64,000 bases of DNA from Streptomyces profundus (GCF_020740535.1 NZ_CP082362.1:5268501-5332500), one strand, 5' to 3'; counted from the stretch's first letter, positions 1 to 8,166 are shown. Notes: generated from the letters alone by a model not told the origin. A program made the numbers and translations.

Positions 1-885
1 GAGGCGGTCGCGGGCGGCGGTGTCGGCGTAGAGGCTCCAGCGCATCCAGTCCACGAAGGTGGCGCGGGTCTGCGGGTAGGTGACGCCGTTGCCCCAGACG
101 TACTCGTCGTGGCCCTGGCCGACATGGGTGAGGAAGGCTTTCGGCGCCGCCAGTTCGGAGTACGCCTGGCGGGCCAGGGAGTACTGGCAGACGGGGTCCT
201 GATCCCCGTGGACGAACAGGGTGTTGGCGGCGACCTCGCCGGTCGGGTCGCCCATGTCCACGCAGGCGAAGGGGGCGGCGGCCCTGATCCTGCTGTCCGG
301 CCAGGCGGTGAGCAGACCGTGGGTGGTCATTCCGCCCAGCGAGTGGCCCGCGACGCCGACGCCGGCCGCGACGGCCAGGCGCCCGGCGAAGGGGTCGCCC
401 GAGGTGTCGTTGAGCGCGAGGGTGCGGGTGATGACCTCGGAGACATCCATGGACTGGTTGCCGTTGTAGACGTCCTGGATGTTGCCTTCGGTGCCCTCCG
501 AGGTGGTGGGGAAGACCGGCGCCGGCACGACGAAGCCGGCCTCGGCCAGCGGCAGGATCTCCGCGAGGTAGACCTCGGGGGTGCCGTACAGGCCGTGGCT
601 CCACTCCACGACGGGGAACGATCCGTCGGCGACGGGGGCGTCGCGGACCGGGTCGCCGCCCGGCGAGCCCTGCGCCGGGTACCAGACGCGGGTGACCAGC
701 GCGCGGTCGCCGCGACTGAAGTGGAACTCGCGTAGTCCGACCGCGAACGGCTCGGTCGGGGCGTCCGCTGTGGGGAGCGGGCGGGTGGGGCGGGTGGCGA
801 GAGCGTTGCCCGTCGTGGCCGATATGCCGAGGGCGAGCGCGGAGCCGGCGCCGAGGGTGAGAAGGGTGCGCCTGGTGGGGGGCAT
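1..885 (-). CDS. Secreted alpha/beta hydrolase (C-terminus beyond window)
   Basis: Reads leftward off the window edge, so only the first 295 codons are visible. The N-terminus carries a twin-arginine-like signal (RRTLLTLGAG, then a hydrophobic stretch ending near TTGNALA), so export is likely. The body is an alpha/beta-hydrolase fold: WSHGLYG oxyanion-hole region, nucleophile elbow GHSLGG with Ser about residue 182, an acid in VHGDQDPVC and a His in VGQGHDEY. The layout resembles dienelactone-hydrolase, PAF-acetylhydrolase and polyester-hydrolase-like secreted enzymes; the substrate cannot be read from sequence. ATG at 883-885 is chosen because GGAGC lies at 892-896 on the coding strand. It sits directly downstream of the GH62 gene on the same strand, with a terminator-like hairpin between them. 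Confidence 0.85.
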   Translation of the reverse strand, partial: MPPTRRTLLTLGAGSALALGISATTGNALATRPTRPLPTADAPTEPFAVGLREFHFSRGDRALVTRVWYPAQGSPGGDPVRDAPVADGSFPVVEWSHGLYGTPEVYLAEILPLAEAGFVVPAPVFPTTSEGTEGNIQDVYNGNQSMDVSEVITRTLALNDTSGDPFAGRLAVAAGVGVAGHSLGGMTTHGLLTAWPDSRIRAAAPFACVDMGDPTGEVAANTLFVHGDQDPVCQYSLARQAYSELAAPKAFLTHVGQGHDEYVWGNGVTYPQTRATFVDWMRWSLYADTAARDRL

Positions 886-919
886 GAGCTGCTCCTCATG
901 TGGGGGTGAGGGTGGGGGA

Positions 920-959
920 CCGGTGCGGTCGTCCGGGGTCGGCGGGGCGACCGCACCGG
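920..959 (-). terminator. Stem-loop after the GH62 gene
   Basis: Perfect 12-bp inverted repeat CCGGTGCGGTCG / CGACCGCACCGG with a 16-nt loop, just downstream of the GH62 stop codon. No T tract follows, as is usual in high-GC actinobacteria. It probably separates the GH62 gene from the hydrolase gene that follows. Confidence 0.6.
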
Positions 960-970
960 CAACACGCCTT

Positions 971-2113
971 TCAGCAGGTGGAGTTGGTCTGGGTGGCCAG
1001 GCCGAGGTGCCAGGGCAGCTGGGAGTAGTCGCCGCCGGCCGCCGGGTCGATTCCCTGGTAGAGCAGTTGGAGCTCGCAGGAGTCGATGGTCATGCGCTGG
1101 TCGACGCCGTTGCGCAGGAGTTCGCCGTGGCTGACGTCCTGGGTCCAGGCGCCGTTCGGGAAGGAGACGTTGTTGGCCCGGGCGAAGGGGTTGTCGGGGG
1201 TGTCGGCCAGGGGCTGCCACGGGCTGTCGAGGGTGTCGGCGGTGAAGGAGCGGTACCAGCGCCGGCCGTCGTTGCCGATCGCCTCCATGATCAGGAGGTA
1301 GGTGTCGGTGTCCTCGACGTAGTAGACCGCCTCGCCCTCGAAGAGGTTGTTGGGCGTGTCCTCAAGGACGATCCGGGTGTTGTCGAAGCCCTCGGGGAAC
1401 GCGGCGACGGTGGTCTCCGCGCGGTAGAGGTGCCCGTTGTCGTCGGCGGAGAAGAGGTAGCACATGGTGTCGTCGCAGATCACCCAGTAGTCCAGCCAGT
1501 GGCCGTTGCCGATGTTCTCGCGGACGATGTCGGGCATCTCGTCCTGGTAGTTGCGCGGCGCCGACCAGCTGTGGGGGTCGCTGGGGTCGTTGGAGACGGA
1601 GTACGAGGGCAGTCCGGTCTGGTAGACGAGGTGCCACTCGTCGCGGGGCTCGAAGTAGAAGAGGTGGGGGGCGGCGGCGTAGCGGTTGCCGATGTTGGGG
1701 TTGGTGTCCAGGAAGGTGTGGGGCGCGCTGTTGGCCTGGGACCAGTCGGTGAAGCTGGTGTGGGCCAGGCTCCAGGCGCCGGCGGTGTTGGCGACGGTGA
1801 AGTAGACCTGCCACGCGCCGTTGTGGTGCACGACGGTGGGGTCCTTGACGGAGACCACGTCGTGGCCGGCGTCGGGTTTGACCGAGACCACCGGGCCGGG
1901 CGAGGTCCACTGGAAGTTGTCGGGCAACGCGGCGGCCGACGGTTCCTCGGTCGCGAGGGCCTCGGCGGCGGGTGCGCCGGTGGCGCGTTCCTCGGTGGCG
2001 GTCGAGGCGGCTGACATCGTGGGTGCCACGGTCAGCGCCATCGCCAGGCCGGCGAAGGCGGCCAGCGCCGCGCGCAGCGGACGGCGGCGGCTCCGGCGTC
2101 GTGAAGCGGACAT
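971..2113 (-). CDS. Secreted GH62 alpha-L-arabinofuranosidase
   Basis: About 380 residues. Residues 1-40 are a long signal peptide with an Arg-rich start (SASRRRSRRR) and a hydrophobic core, then a short Ala/Thr/Glu-rich spacer. From about residue 60 the protein is a single GH62 five-bladed beta-propeller: the FQWTSPGP opening, VSVKDPTVV (Asp, probable base), WHLVYQTG, VICDDTMCYLF, NLFEGEAVYYV (Glu, probable acid) and the closing ELQLLYQG..YSQLPWHLGL. GH62 enzymes release arabinose side chains from arabinoxylan. No CBM is fused, unlike many Streptomyces homologues. ATG at 2111-2113 is preceded by AGGGAG; a further upstream in-frame start would place Arg/His-rich sequence ahead of the signal peptide. 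Palindromes about 350 bp upstream may bind a xylan/arabinan regulator. Confidence 0.93.
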   Translation of the reverse strand: MSASRRRSRRRPLRAALAAFAGLAMALTVAPTMSAASTATEERATGAPAAEALATEEPSAAALPDNFQWTSPGPVVSVKPDAGHDVVSVKDPTVVHHNGAWQVYFTVANTAGAWSLAHTSFTDWSQANSAPHTFLDTNPNIGNRYAAAPHLFYFEPRDEWHLVYQTGLPSYSVSNDPSDPHSWSAPRNYQDEMPDIVRENIGNGHWLDYWVICDDTMCYLFSADDNGHLYRAETTVAAFPEGFDNTRIVLEDTPNNLFEGEAVYYVEDTDTYLLIMEAIGNDGRRWYRSFTADTLDSPWQPLADTPDNPFARANNVSFPNGAWTQDVSHGELLRNGVDQRMTIDSCELQLLYQGIDPAAGGDYSQLPWHLGLATQTNSTC

Positions 2114-2457
2114 GAGAACTCCCTGGCTGGTGTGTGGGGGGCGTCCTCGGCGGCGACAGGGCGCCACCCGAGAACGGGGCGGCCCGGCGATACCGGGGCC
2201 GGCGACCGGAGGAGGGGGGAGGGCTCCGGCCGCAGCGCGTCCTCGTGAACGACGCGCTGTTCGCAGCTGGTTGACGTGATGTCACCCGGGGGTGGCGCGC
2301 GCGGCCTACGCCGGGTGGTGTCGTGTTGGTCGAACATCGAGGTCCTCTCCGGCGCCTGGCCAGGCAGCGGGGGTGGACGGTCCCGGCGGCGTGCCGAGCC
2401 GCCGAACGCGCCGCCGAGACCGAGCGGTTGACGGCGGAAGCGTCGTCCCCTGCCCGC

Positions 2458-2477
2458 GCGTTCGAGATCTCGAACGC
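2458..2477. promoter_or_regulatory. 20-bp perfect palindrome upstream of GH62 gene
   Basis: Perfect palindrome with core TTCGAGATCTCGAA flanked by GCG/CGC. CGAA..TTCG half-sites are known operators of LacI-family regulators of xylan-degradation genes in streptomycetes; assignment here is inference. It lies about 345 bp upstream of the GH62 start. Confidence 0.45.
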
Positions 2478-2496
2478 TGTTCATCACTGCGAACAG
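2477..2496. promoter_or_regulatory. Second inverted repeat abutting the palindrome
   Basis: CTGTTC and GAACAG arms separated by 8 nt, beginning on the last base of the preceding 20-bp palindrome. The arrangement suggests two adjacent protein-binding sites or one extended operator. Confidence 0.35.
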
Positions 2497-3186
2497 AGAA
2501 TAGGAGGGGTGTCCGGACGCGTCAATGCGCCTGGCCCGATTGTTCTGACGGGCAATTAGCCGAATTGGCTTCGACCGCCCGACCGCACCCCCGCTGACCT
2601 AAGGGAAAACGAATACCGCGGGGGCGGAAGGAAATTCCGGCCGGGGTCACGTGAGGCGTCGTTGGCTATCCACAATCTTCGACACAGGGACCCGAAAAAC
2701 ACCGAGAACACACGAACACGCACCCATCGGTGGACCGTTCGGTAAGCCCGAACAGCGTCCGGAGTTCTTGCGGTGCGGCGTGGTTTGGCGGCCGTCGCGG
2801 AAAGCGATCCGCCGCGTCCCCGGGCGGCGAACGCCCCGTTCTCCACCGGCGGCCGGCCAGGGGAAACCGAGTTCGGCACGCCGAGTTCGGGAAACCGGGT
2901 CGCGGGCCCGCGTTCAGGGCGACGAGTTCGGTGCGTTTCGCGGGTGTGCATCGGCGGGTGTTCATCAGGGGGTGTTCATCGGCGTGGCCCTGCGGCGGAT
3001 TCCCGTGGGCGCATTCGGTTCCGGCGGGCCGCGACATACGCGCCCGCGATCCTTCTGCTCGCCGCCGACCGGCGGGATCGGCAGCGGATCGCCCAACACA
3101 CGGAGAAGCAGGTGCCGTCGGCATATCCACGGCGCGTCCTCCCGGGCCGGCGAGGGCGCGGGAAGACGCCGGGGCGGAAGGCTCGG

Positions 3187-3807
3187 TCAGGCGGCGGGTT
3201 CGATGTGGAGGACGGCGGTGGTGTCGAGGATGTCGACGACCTCCAGGCTCATGGCGTCGTTGATGGTGGCGACGACGCCCTCGCCGCAGCTCAGCCCGAC
3301 GCCTCCGCCGCCCGCCGACGAGACGCCGCCGCCCCCCGAGCAGCCGGCGACGCTGTAGCCGGACCCCGTCAGCGGTGCGACCATCTCGACCTCGCCGCCG
3401 CTGATGCCGGTGACCTCGATCGGCCCGAGGCCGTAGGTGTCCGGCACGGTCACGACATCGCCCACGGCCACCTCGATCTCGCAGGTTCCGTCGGCGCACG
3501 GCCCGGTCGGGGCCGGCGTCTCGGTGGGGGGCGGCGGGTCGGACGTGGGTGACCCGGTGTCGGCCTCGCGCGGGGACTCGGCGGAGGAATCCGACGAGCC
3601 CGACGAGCCCGACGAGCCCGACGAGTCGGATGAATCAGACGAATCGGAGGAGCACGACGTGAGAGCCGCGCACAGGAGGACGGCGACCACCACGGCGGAT
3701 GGCGTTCCGCGCGGCGGCGACTCCGCCCCCGCCGGGCCGCTTCGTGGGCGGCCGGCGCCGTGACGGCGGCCCCTTCGGATGTGGCGTGTCGCGATACCCG
3801 CTTCCAC
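3187..3807 (-). CDS. Lipoprotein with Ser/Asp-Ser/Gly repeat stalk
   Basis: About 206 residues; family not recognised. GTG at 3805-3807 is chosen because GAGGGGAG stands about 7 nt upstream. An unusually long, Arg-rich n-region (about 37 aa) precedes a hydrophobic core and the lipobox LTSC (Cys about residue 52). A repetitive stalk of SSD/SSG triplets and an acidic/proline linker follow. The C-terminal domain (about residues 95-206) has a paired Cys (CADGTCEIEVAVGD), a Gly-rich loop GCSGGGG and a later Cys, suggesting a small disulfide-bonded beta domain displayed outside the membrane on a flexible stalk. No neighbour indicates function. The stalk is encoded by near-perfect 9-bp tandem repeats and could vary in length. 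Confidence 0.75.
   Translation of the reverse strand: MEAGIATRHIRRGRRHGAGRPRSGPAGAESPPRGTPSAVVVAVLLCAALTSCSSDSSDSSDSSGSSGSSGSSDSSAESPREADTGSPTSDPPPPTETPAPTGPCADGTCEIEVAVGDVVTVPDTYGLGPIEVTGISGGEVEMVAPLTGSGYSVAGCSGGGGVSSAGGGGVGLSCGEGVVATINDAMSLEVVDILDTTAVLHIEPAA
3591..3649. repeat. 9-bp tandem repeats encoding the lipoprotein stalk
   Basis: Four consecutive CCCGACGAG units (the first lacking one base), then degenerate units of the same period. The array lies in frame within the Ser/Asp/Gly stalk, so slippage by whole units would change stalk length without breaking the frame. Confidence 0.75.
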
Positions 3808-3908
3808 CTCGAACTCCCCTCGGCGGGGGCCGCGTCCGCCGAACCGGACTCGTCGGACCATCGCTCCCGCAACGTTCTCCCGCGTGGATGACGCGTCGTC
3901 GGCGGGGA

Positions 3909-4751
3909 TCAGTTCCCGGTGTCGACGAAGGCGGCGAGGCGGTCGAGTTCGCGCAGGGTGTCGTCGGGGTTCTCGTGGTCGGGGAGTTCGAACAGGACCC
4001 GGTCCACGCCGGCCCGCCGGTAGGAGTCGAGGGCTTCGGGAGCGCCGCCGTAGAGGGTGACGTTCATGGTGCGGCCGGATTCGGCGGCGCGGTCGAGCAG
4101 TTCCGCGACGCGGTCGCCGAGCTGTTCGGCGGTGAACAGGGGGAGCGGCAGCCAGCCGTCCCCGTGGCTGAGCACGCGGTCCAGCACGGTCGGTCCGACC
4201 CCCGCGATCAGGATCGGCAGCGGGCGGTCGGGTTTCGGCCAGCACCATATGGGGTCGAAGTCGACGAACTCGCCGTGGAACTCCGGCTCCTCCTCGGCCC
4301 AGATCGTCCTGATGGCGGCGACGTGTTCCAGCATCCGCGCCAGCGGTCGCGCGGGGTCGACGCCGTGGTTGGCCATCTCCTCGGCGTTCCAGCCCGGGCC
4401 GACGCCCAGTTCGAACCGCCCACCGGAGATCCGGTCCACGCTCGCGACCTGTTTGGCCAGGGTGATCGGGTGGTGCTGGTTGACCAGCGTCACGGCGGTT
4501 CCGAGACCGATGCGCCGGGTGGTGGCGGCGATCGCCGCGAGGGCGGCCAGGGGGTCGAGGGTGTGCGCGTAGTGACGCGGAAGCGGCTGCGGCTCGGGCG
4601 CGCCCACCGGCCAGGGGGTCAGGCGGCTGGTCGGGATGTGCGTGTGCTCGGCCAGGAAGAGCGAGTCGAACCCGCGCTCCTCCACCGCTTGCCCCAACGG
4701 GACGGGGGCGATGCCGTAGTCGGTCAGAAAGGTGACGATGCCGTGGTCCAT
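3909..4751 (-). CDS. LLM-class F420-dependent oxidoreductase
   Basis: 280 residues with a complete luciferase-like TIM-barrel pattern: FLTDYGI at the N-terminus, VEERGFDSLFLAEHTH, RIGLGTAVTLVNQHHP, DRISGGRFELGVGPGWN and the C-terminal half LPILIAGVGP..DGWLPLPLF. The length and the GVGPGWNAEEM motif match the probable-F420-dependent subgroup common in actinobacteria, which carries out hydride transfers on undefined substrates. It is divergently transcribed from a TetR regulator, with a palindrome only 17 bp from its start codon, so the TetR protein probably represses it in the absence of ligand. Confidence 0.88.
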   Translation of the reverse strand: MDHGIVTFLTDYGIAPVPLGQAVEERGFDSLFLAEHTHIPTSRLTPWPVGAPEPQPLPRHYAHTLDPLAALAAIAATTRRIGLGTAVTLVNQHHPITLAKQVASVDRISGGRFELGVGPGWNAEEMANHGVDPARPLARMLEHVAAIRTIWAEEEPEFHGEFVDFDPIWCWPKPDRPLPILIAGVGPTVLDRVLSHGDGWLPLPLFTAEQLGDRVAELLDRAAESGRTMNVTLYGGAPEALDSYRRAGVDRVLFELPDHENPDDTLRELDRLAAFVDTGN

Positions 4752-4767
4752 GCGCCGAGCCTGCCAT

Positions 4768-4789
4768 AAATGTCAGCGCTATGACACTT
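4768..4789. promoter_or_regulatory. Candidate TetR operator
   Basis: Inverted repeat AAATGTCA-GCGCTA-TGACACTT, 7 of 8 arm positions symmetrical. It sits 17 bp from the oxidoreductase start and upstream of tetR, where a bound repressor would block the leftward promoter. Assignment to the neighbouring TetR protein is inference from position and symmetry. Confidence 0.6.
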
Positions 4790-4810
4790 AAGGGTCGGGG
4801 TGCTAGGGTG

Positions 4811-4904
4811 CGTCGTCTGGATCTTCGTGGACGGCGGCGGATCGCGGCTCGTACTCCCGGACGGAGTCTGGGGGAGTCGCGAGCCCGGCAAGATCCAAAC
4901 GACG
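4811..4904. repeat. 94-bp imperfect hairpin element (MITE-like)
   Basis: Outer arms of 15 nt (4811-4825 and 4890-4904) match at 14 positions. Inner arms 4846-4858 and 4872-4885 pair almost fully, and the centre CCCGGAC-GGA-GTCTGGG closes the structure. No reading frame is evident. It lies in the tetR leader, so it could be a small mobile palindrome or an RNA structure affecting tetR expression. Confidence 0.55.
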
Positions 4905-4945
4905 TGCCCCAGCGTGACGCGGTGACGGAGAGCAGGAGCGTGCCC

Positions 4946-5506
4946 ATGCGTGCGGACGCCCGGCGCAACCGGGCCGGCATCGTGGCGGCGGCCCGCGCCG
5001 CGGTGGCGGAGGGGGGCGGCGAAGTCCCCCTGGAGCAGATCGCGTCGCGCGCGCAGGTCACCGCGCGCACCCTGTTCCGGCACTTCCCGACCAGGGACGA
5101 TCTGCTGGCCGCGGTGCTGGACGACTACTTCGCCGAGCGGGTGGAGCCGGTGCTGCTGCGGGCCGCCGCCGACCCCGACCCGCATCGCGCGATGGTGACG
5201 GTGTTGACGGAGAGCGCCACCGCCTTCGTCGAGCATCCGGGGATGCTCACGCTGATCGACGGCGGTGCCCTGACCGGGGGGATCGCGACCCGCTACCGGC
5301 GGCCCCTGGCCGAGGTCCTGTCCCGGGCGCGGCTGGCCGGTGTGGTGCGGGCCGACGTCACGCCGGACGACTTCCCCTGCCTGGTCACCATGTTGGTGGC
5401 CAGCGCGCGGCACGCCCCCGGCGGCTGGTCGCGCTATCTCGCGCTCCTGGTCGACAGCCTGTCCCCCGAGGCCGCCCGCACGCCGCTCCCCCCGGCGGGG
5501 ACGTGA
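4946..5506 (+). CDS. TetR-family transcriptional regulator
   Basis: 186 residues. The N-terminal 50 residues form the TetR helix-turn-helix: RADARRNRAGIVAAAR, LEQIASRAQVTARTLFRHF, TRDDLLAAVL. The rest is a helical ligand-binding and dimer domain. ATG at 4946 is favoured because AGGAG is 7 nt upstream; an in-frame GTG 6 nt earlier is too close to it, and the frame that continues further upstream runs through the hairpin element. It most likely represses itself and the divergent F420-type oxidoreductase through the palindrome at 4768-4789. The ligand is unknown. Confidence 0.88.
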   Translation: MRADARRNRAGIVAAARAAVAEGGGEVPLEQIASRAQVTARTLFRHFPTRDDLLAAVLDDYFAERVEPVLLRAAADPDPHRAMVTVLTESATAFVEHPGMLTLIDGGALTGGIATRYRRPLAEVLSRARLAGVVRADVTPDDFPCLVTMLVASARHAPGGWSRYLALLVDSLSPEAARTPLPPAGT

Positions 5507-5552
5507 GGCACCCGCCGGGGGGAGCGGCTGGCCGGCGGCCGGCTCGCCCGCG

Positions 5553-5575
5553 CTGACGCCGTCGGCGAGCGTCAG
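5553..5575. terminator. Stem-loop between convergent tetR and deoR genes
   Basis: Perfect 7-bp stem CTGACGC / GCGTCAG around a GC-rich loop, placed between two converging genes and suited to act as a bidirectional terminator. A further GC-rich inverted repeat lies just before it. Confidence 0.45.
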
Positions 5576-5618
5576 ATGTGGTGCCGCTCCCGTGGCGCGG
5601 CCCGTCTCACAGGGGTGG

Positions 5619-6395
5619 TTATGGGCGTTGGGTGGGTACCGCTATCACCTCGGGCCCCCGCTCCTCGACCTCCTTGATCTGCTCGGGGGCGACGCCGGCG
5701 TCGGTGATGACGAGGTCCACCTCCTCCAGCGGTGCCACCCGGCCGAACTCCTCGCGGCCGAACTTGGAGCGGTCCGCCATGACGACCGTCTGCCTGGCGG
5801 CCTTCATCAGGGCCGCCTTGACGTCCGCCTCGGGCAGGTTGTGGGTGGTCAGGCCGTGGCGGAGGTTGATGCCGTCGACGCTCAGGAAGACCTGGTCCAT
5901 CGTGATCCGGCCGACGTGCTCCAGGGCCCAGGTGCCCACCGCCGCACGGGAGTTCTCCTGGATCCTGCCGCCCAGGAAGTGGATGCCCACATGGGGGTGG
6001 GCGGCGAGTGTGGAGGCCACGATCAGCGAGTACGTCACCACGGTCAGGCGGCTGGACCTGGGGATCAGCTCGGCGAGCTTGATCGTGGTGGTGCCCGCGT
6101 CGATGCCGATGGTCGAGTTGTCGGCGACCCTCTCCAGCGCGCCGGCGGCGATCGCGTCCTTCTCGGCGTCGAAGAGACCGGCCCGGTCCGTCACCGGGGT
6201 GGAGAACGAGACCCGCTGGACATGGACCGCGCCGCCATGGGTGCGGCGTAGGAGGCCGCGGCGTTCCAGCGCGCTCAGGTCGCGGCGGACCGTTTCGGGG
6301 GTCACGTTCAGGATCTGCGCCAGATCCTGCACGGACGCCCGGTCGCGGAGCCTGATCACGCTCATGATCTCGCGCTGACGCTCAGCTGCGTACAT
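5619..6395 (-). CDS. DeoR-family repressor of the PTS operon
   Basis: 258 residues. Residues 1-55 are the DeoR winged helix (AAERQREIMSVI, SVQDLAQILNVTPETVRRDL, LERRGLLRRTHGGA). The rest is the DeoR sensor domain with its sugar-phosphate site motifs: GIDAGTTT, TYSLIVASTL, FLGGRI and FLSVDGIN. Such regulators are typically released from DNA by a phosphorylated sugar intermediate. ATG at 6393-6395 is chosen; a TTG codon immediately precedes it in frame. It diverges from the dehydrogenase-PTS operon across 181 bp holding an 8-bp inverted repeat and an unusually T-rich tract, so it is the obvious local regulator of that operon. Confidence 0.93.
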   Translation of the reverse strand: MYAAERQREIMSVIRLRDRASVQDLAQILNVTPETVRRDLSALERRGLLRRTHGGAVHVQRVSFSTPVTDRAGLFDAEKDAIAAGALERVADNSTIGIDAGTTTIKLAELIPRSSRLTVVTYSLIVASTLAAHPHVGIHFLGGRIQENSRAAVGTWALEHVGRITMDQVFLSVDGINLRHGLTTHNLPEADVKAALMKAARQTVVMADRSKFGREEFGRVAPLEEVDLVITDAGVAPEQIKEVEERGPEVIAVPTQRP

Positions 6396-6414
6396 CAACT
6401 GCCCTCACATCCAT

Positions 6415-6434
6415 CGAAACGGAAGCCCGTTTCG
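6415..6434. promoter_or_regulatory. Palindrome in the deoR-PTS divergent promoter
   Basis: Perfect inverted repeat CGAAACGG-AAGC-CCGTTTCG, 20 bp from the deoR start. The following 6440-6465 is a T-rich stretch (TTGTTTTGATTC then T7), very unlike the surrounding GC content and typical of a regulator-bound promoter region. Probable DeoR operator by position. Confidence 0.55.
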
Positions 6435-6576
6435 CTCCCTCTTGTTTTGATTCTGTTTTTTTCGGGGGTGCTCATGTTACGTTCATCTTCGACTTGCTCC
6501 TAGACGTCGCGTAGGTCCGCGTACGTCACCTATGGGCGAAGTGGTCGCTTGGGACCAGAGCGAAGGGTTCAGTGCA

Positions 6577-7599
6577 GTGAAGCAGGCTGTCTACCACGGC
6601 ATCGAGGACGTTCGAATCCAGGAGACGGAGGTTCCGGTTCCTGGCCCCGGTGAGATCGTCGTGCGCAACCGGGTCACCCTGACCTGCGGCACCGACGTGA
6701 AGATGTTCATGCGCGGTTACCGGTACGAGCCGCCCCACCTGATCGGCCACGAGGCGGCCGGCGTCGTGCACGCCGTGGGGGAGGGCGTGACCCGCTTCGC
6801 CGTCGGGGACCGGGTGGTGGCGCACAACACGGCGCCCTGCCACGCCTGTTACTACTGCAAGAAGGGCAACCACTCGATGTGCGTGGACCTGCCCTCCAAC
6901 CTGGGCGCCTACGCCGAGTACCAGCTCATACCGGCCCGCATCGTGCGGGAGACCGCCTTCGCCATCCCCGAGGGGATGGACTTCGAGCAGGCCGCGCTCA
7001 CCGAGCCGCTGGCCTGCGCGGTGTACGGCACCTCGCAGGTGCCCATCGAGCTGGGGGACACCGTCGTCGTCAACGGCTGCGGTCCGATCGGGCTGATGTT
7101 CGTGCGCCTCGCGCACCTGCGGGGCGCCATCGTCATCGCGGCCGACGTCAACGAGAAGCGGCTGGCGCTCGCCGAGAGGCTCGGCGCGCGGCACACCGTG
7201 GTCGTGCGGCAGGGCGAGAGCCAGGTCGACGCCATCAAGGCGCTGACCGAGGACGGGCGCGGCGTCGACATCGCGATCGAGGCCACAGGGCTGCCCCAGG
7301 TGTGGGAGTTGGCCTTCGACATGGTCTGCCCCGGCGGCACCGTGCTGTTCTTCGGTGGGACGAAGAGCGGCACCTCGGTCGAGTTGGACTGCACCCGGTT
7401 CCACTACGACCAGATCACGGCCAAGGGCGTCTTCCACACCACCCCGATCCATGTGCGCGCGGCCTTCGAGCTGCTGCGCACGGGCGCCATCCGCCACGAG
7501 GACTTCGTCCAGAACTCCTACGAGCTGGACGATCTCGAAGCCGCGCTGCGCGAGCACGCCAGGGGCGACGTGATCAAGAACGTGATCCGTTACCCGTGA
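6577..7599 (+). CDS. Zn-dependent polyol dehydrogenase (GatD/sorbitol-DH family)
   Basis: 340 residues of the medium-chain dehydrogenase family. Catalytic-zinc Cys37 lies in LTCGTDVKMF, with the GHEAAG His and the EPLACAVYG Glu. The structural-zinc site CHACYYCKKGNHSMC has all four Cys. The Rossmann motif is VVNGCGPIGLMF. In galactitol-type operons this enzyme oxidises the phosphorylated polyol delivered by the PTS to a keto-sugar phosphate using NAD; that role is inferred from context. GTG at 6577 is chosen over an in-frame start 45 nt upstream because GAAGGG precedes it and the N-terminus then matches the family (KQAVYHGIEDV). First gene of the operon; its stop overlaps a possible alternative start of EIIA. 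Confidence 0.87.
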   Translation: MKQAVYHGIEDVRIQETEVPVPGPGEIVVRNRVTLTCGTDVKMFMRGYRYEPPHLIGHEAAGVVHAVGEGVTRFAVGDRVVAHNTAPCHACYYCKKGNHSMCVDLPSNLGAYAEYQLIPARIVRETAFAIPEGMDFEQAALTEPLACAVYGTSQVPIELGDTVVVNGCGPIGLMFVRLAHLRGAIVIAADVNEKRLALAERLGARHTVVVRQGESQVDAIKALTEDGRGVDIAIEATGLPQVWELAFDMVCPGGTVLFFGGTKSGTSVELDCTRFHYDQITAKGVFHTTPIHVRAAFELLRTGAIRHEDFVQNSYELDDLEAALREHARGDVIKNVIRYP

Positions 7600-7640
7600 C
7601 CGCATCCACCCACGCCAGCGAGGAAGCCGGTGAACCAGCC

Positions 7641-8132
7641 ATGACCACCCCCCTGATCGACGAGGACTGCGTGCTGGTCGGCGTCGAGGCGGCCAGCAGC
7701 ACGGAGTTGCTGAGCCGGATGGCCGACGACCTCGCCGAGCGCGGGTATGTGGCGCCCAGCTTCCGGGACGCCCTGTTGGCCCGCGAGGAGAAGTACCCCA
7801 CCGGGCTGCCCACCAACGTGCTGAAGGTGGCCATCCCGCACACCGACCCCGAGCACGTACACCGGTCGTTCATCAGCGTCGCCCGGCTGGCCCGCCCCGT
7901 CGCGTTCCACGAGATGGGCAACAACGACGCCACGGTCGCCGTGGAGCTCGTCTTCGTGCTCGCGATCGCGGACGGGAAGTCGCAGCTCGGCACGTTGCAA
8001 TCGCTCATCGGGATGTTCTCGGACGAGCCGACCATGGTCCGGCTGCGGGACGCCGAGGACGGCGCCGCGCTGTACGCCGTCGTCCAGGAACGCATCGGCG
8101 ACCTAGGCCGGGACGACCCGCCAACTCCCTGA
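7641..8132 (+). CDS. PTS EIIA (galactitol/fructose-type)
   Basis: 163 residues, a single PTS_EIIA type-2 domain: DCVLVGVEAASSTELL, LAEREEKYPTGLP-like region (as LAREEKYPTGLP) and VAIPHTDPEHV with the phospho-accepting His67. It takes phosphate from HPr and passes it to EIIB in the cytoplasm. The ATG at 7641 is chosen although its ribosome site is weak; an in-frame GTG at 7596 overlapping the dehydrogenase stop would add 15 residues with no family support. EIIB follows after 34 bp. Confidence 0.9.
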   Translation: MTTPLIDEDCVLVGVEAASSTELLSRMADDLAERGYVAPSFRDALLAREEKYPTGLPTNVLKVAIPHTDPEHVHRSFISVARLARPVAFHEMGNNDATVAVELVFVLAIADGKSQLGTLQSLIGMFSDEPTMVRLRDAEDGAALYAVVQERIGDLGRDDPPTP

Positions 8133-8166
8133 CACACAACGAAGTGCACCGAACAGAGGGAATCAC

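Larger units (their letters stand above)
2114..3186. other. Long intergenic stretch without a convincing gene
   Basis: About 1.07 kb between the GH62 start and the end of the next lipoprotein gene. Open frames on both strands lack codon bias, ribosome sites and recognisable domains. It contains palindromes near 2458-2496, a comparatively AT-rich patch at 2525-2640 that would suit a promoter, repeated CGAGTTCGG units around 2866-2930 and repeated GGTGTTCATC units around 2957-2980. It may be upstream regulatory DNA of the GH62 gene plus decayed sequence. Confidence 0.5.

Noticed and set aside
2556..2951. 131-codon leftward ORF in the long intergenic region
   Set aside because: Composition is Arg/Pro-rich without domain, ribosome site or neighbour; codon positions show no bias.
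3808..5070. Leftward open frame extending the lipoprotein gene through the oxidoreductase and tetR region
   Set aside because: It is antisense or out of frame to two well-supported genes, and a proper start with a ribosome site exists at 3807.
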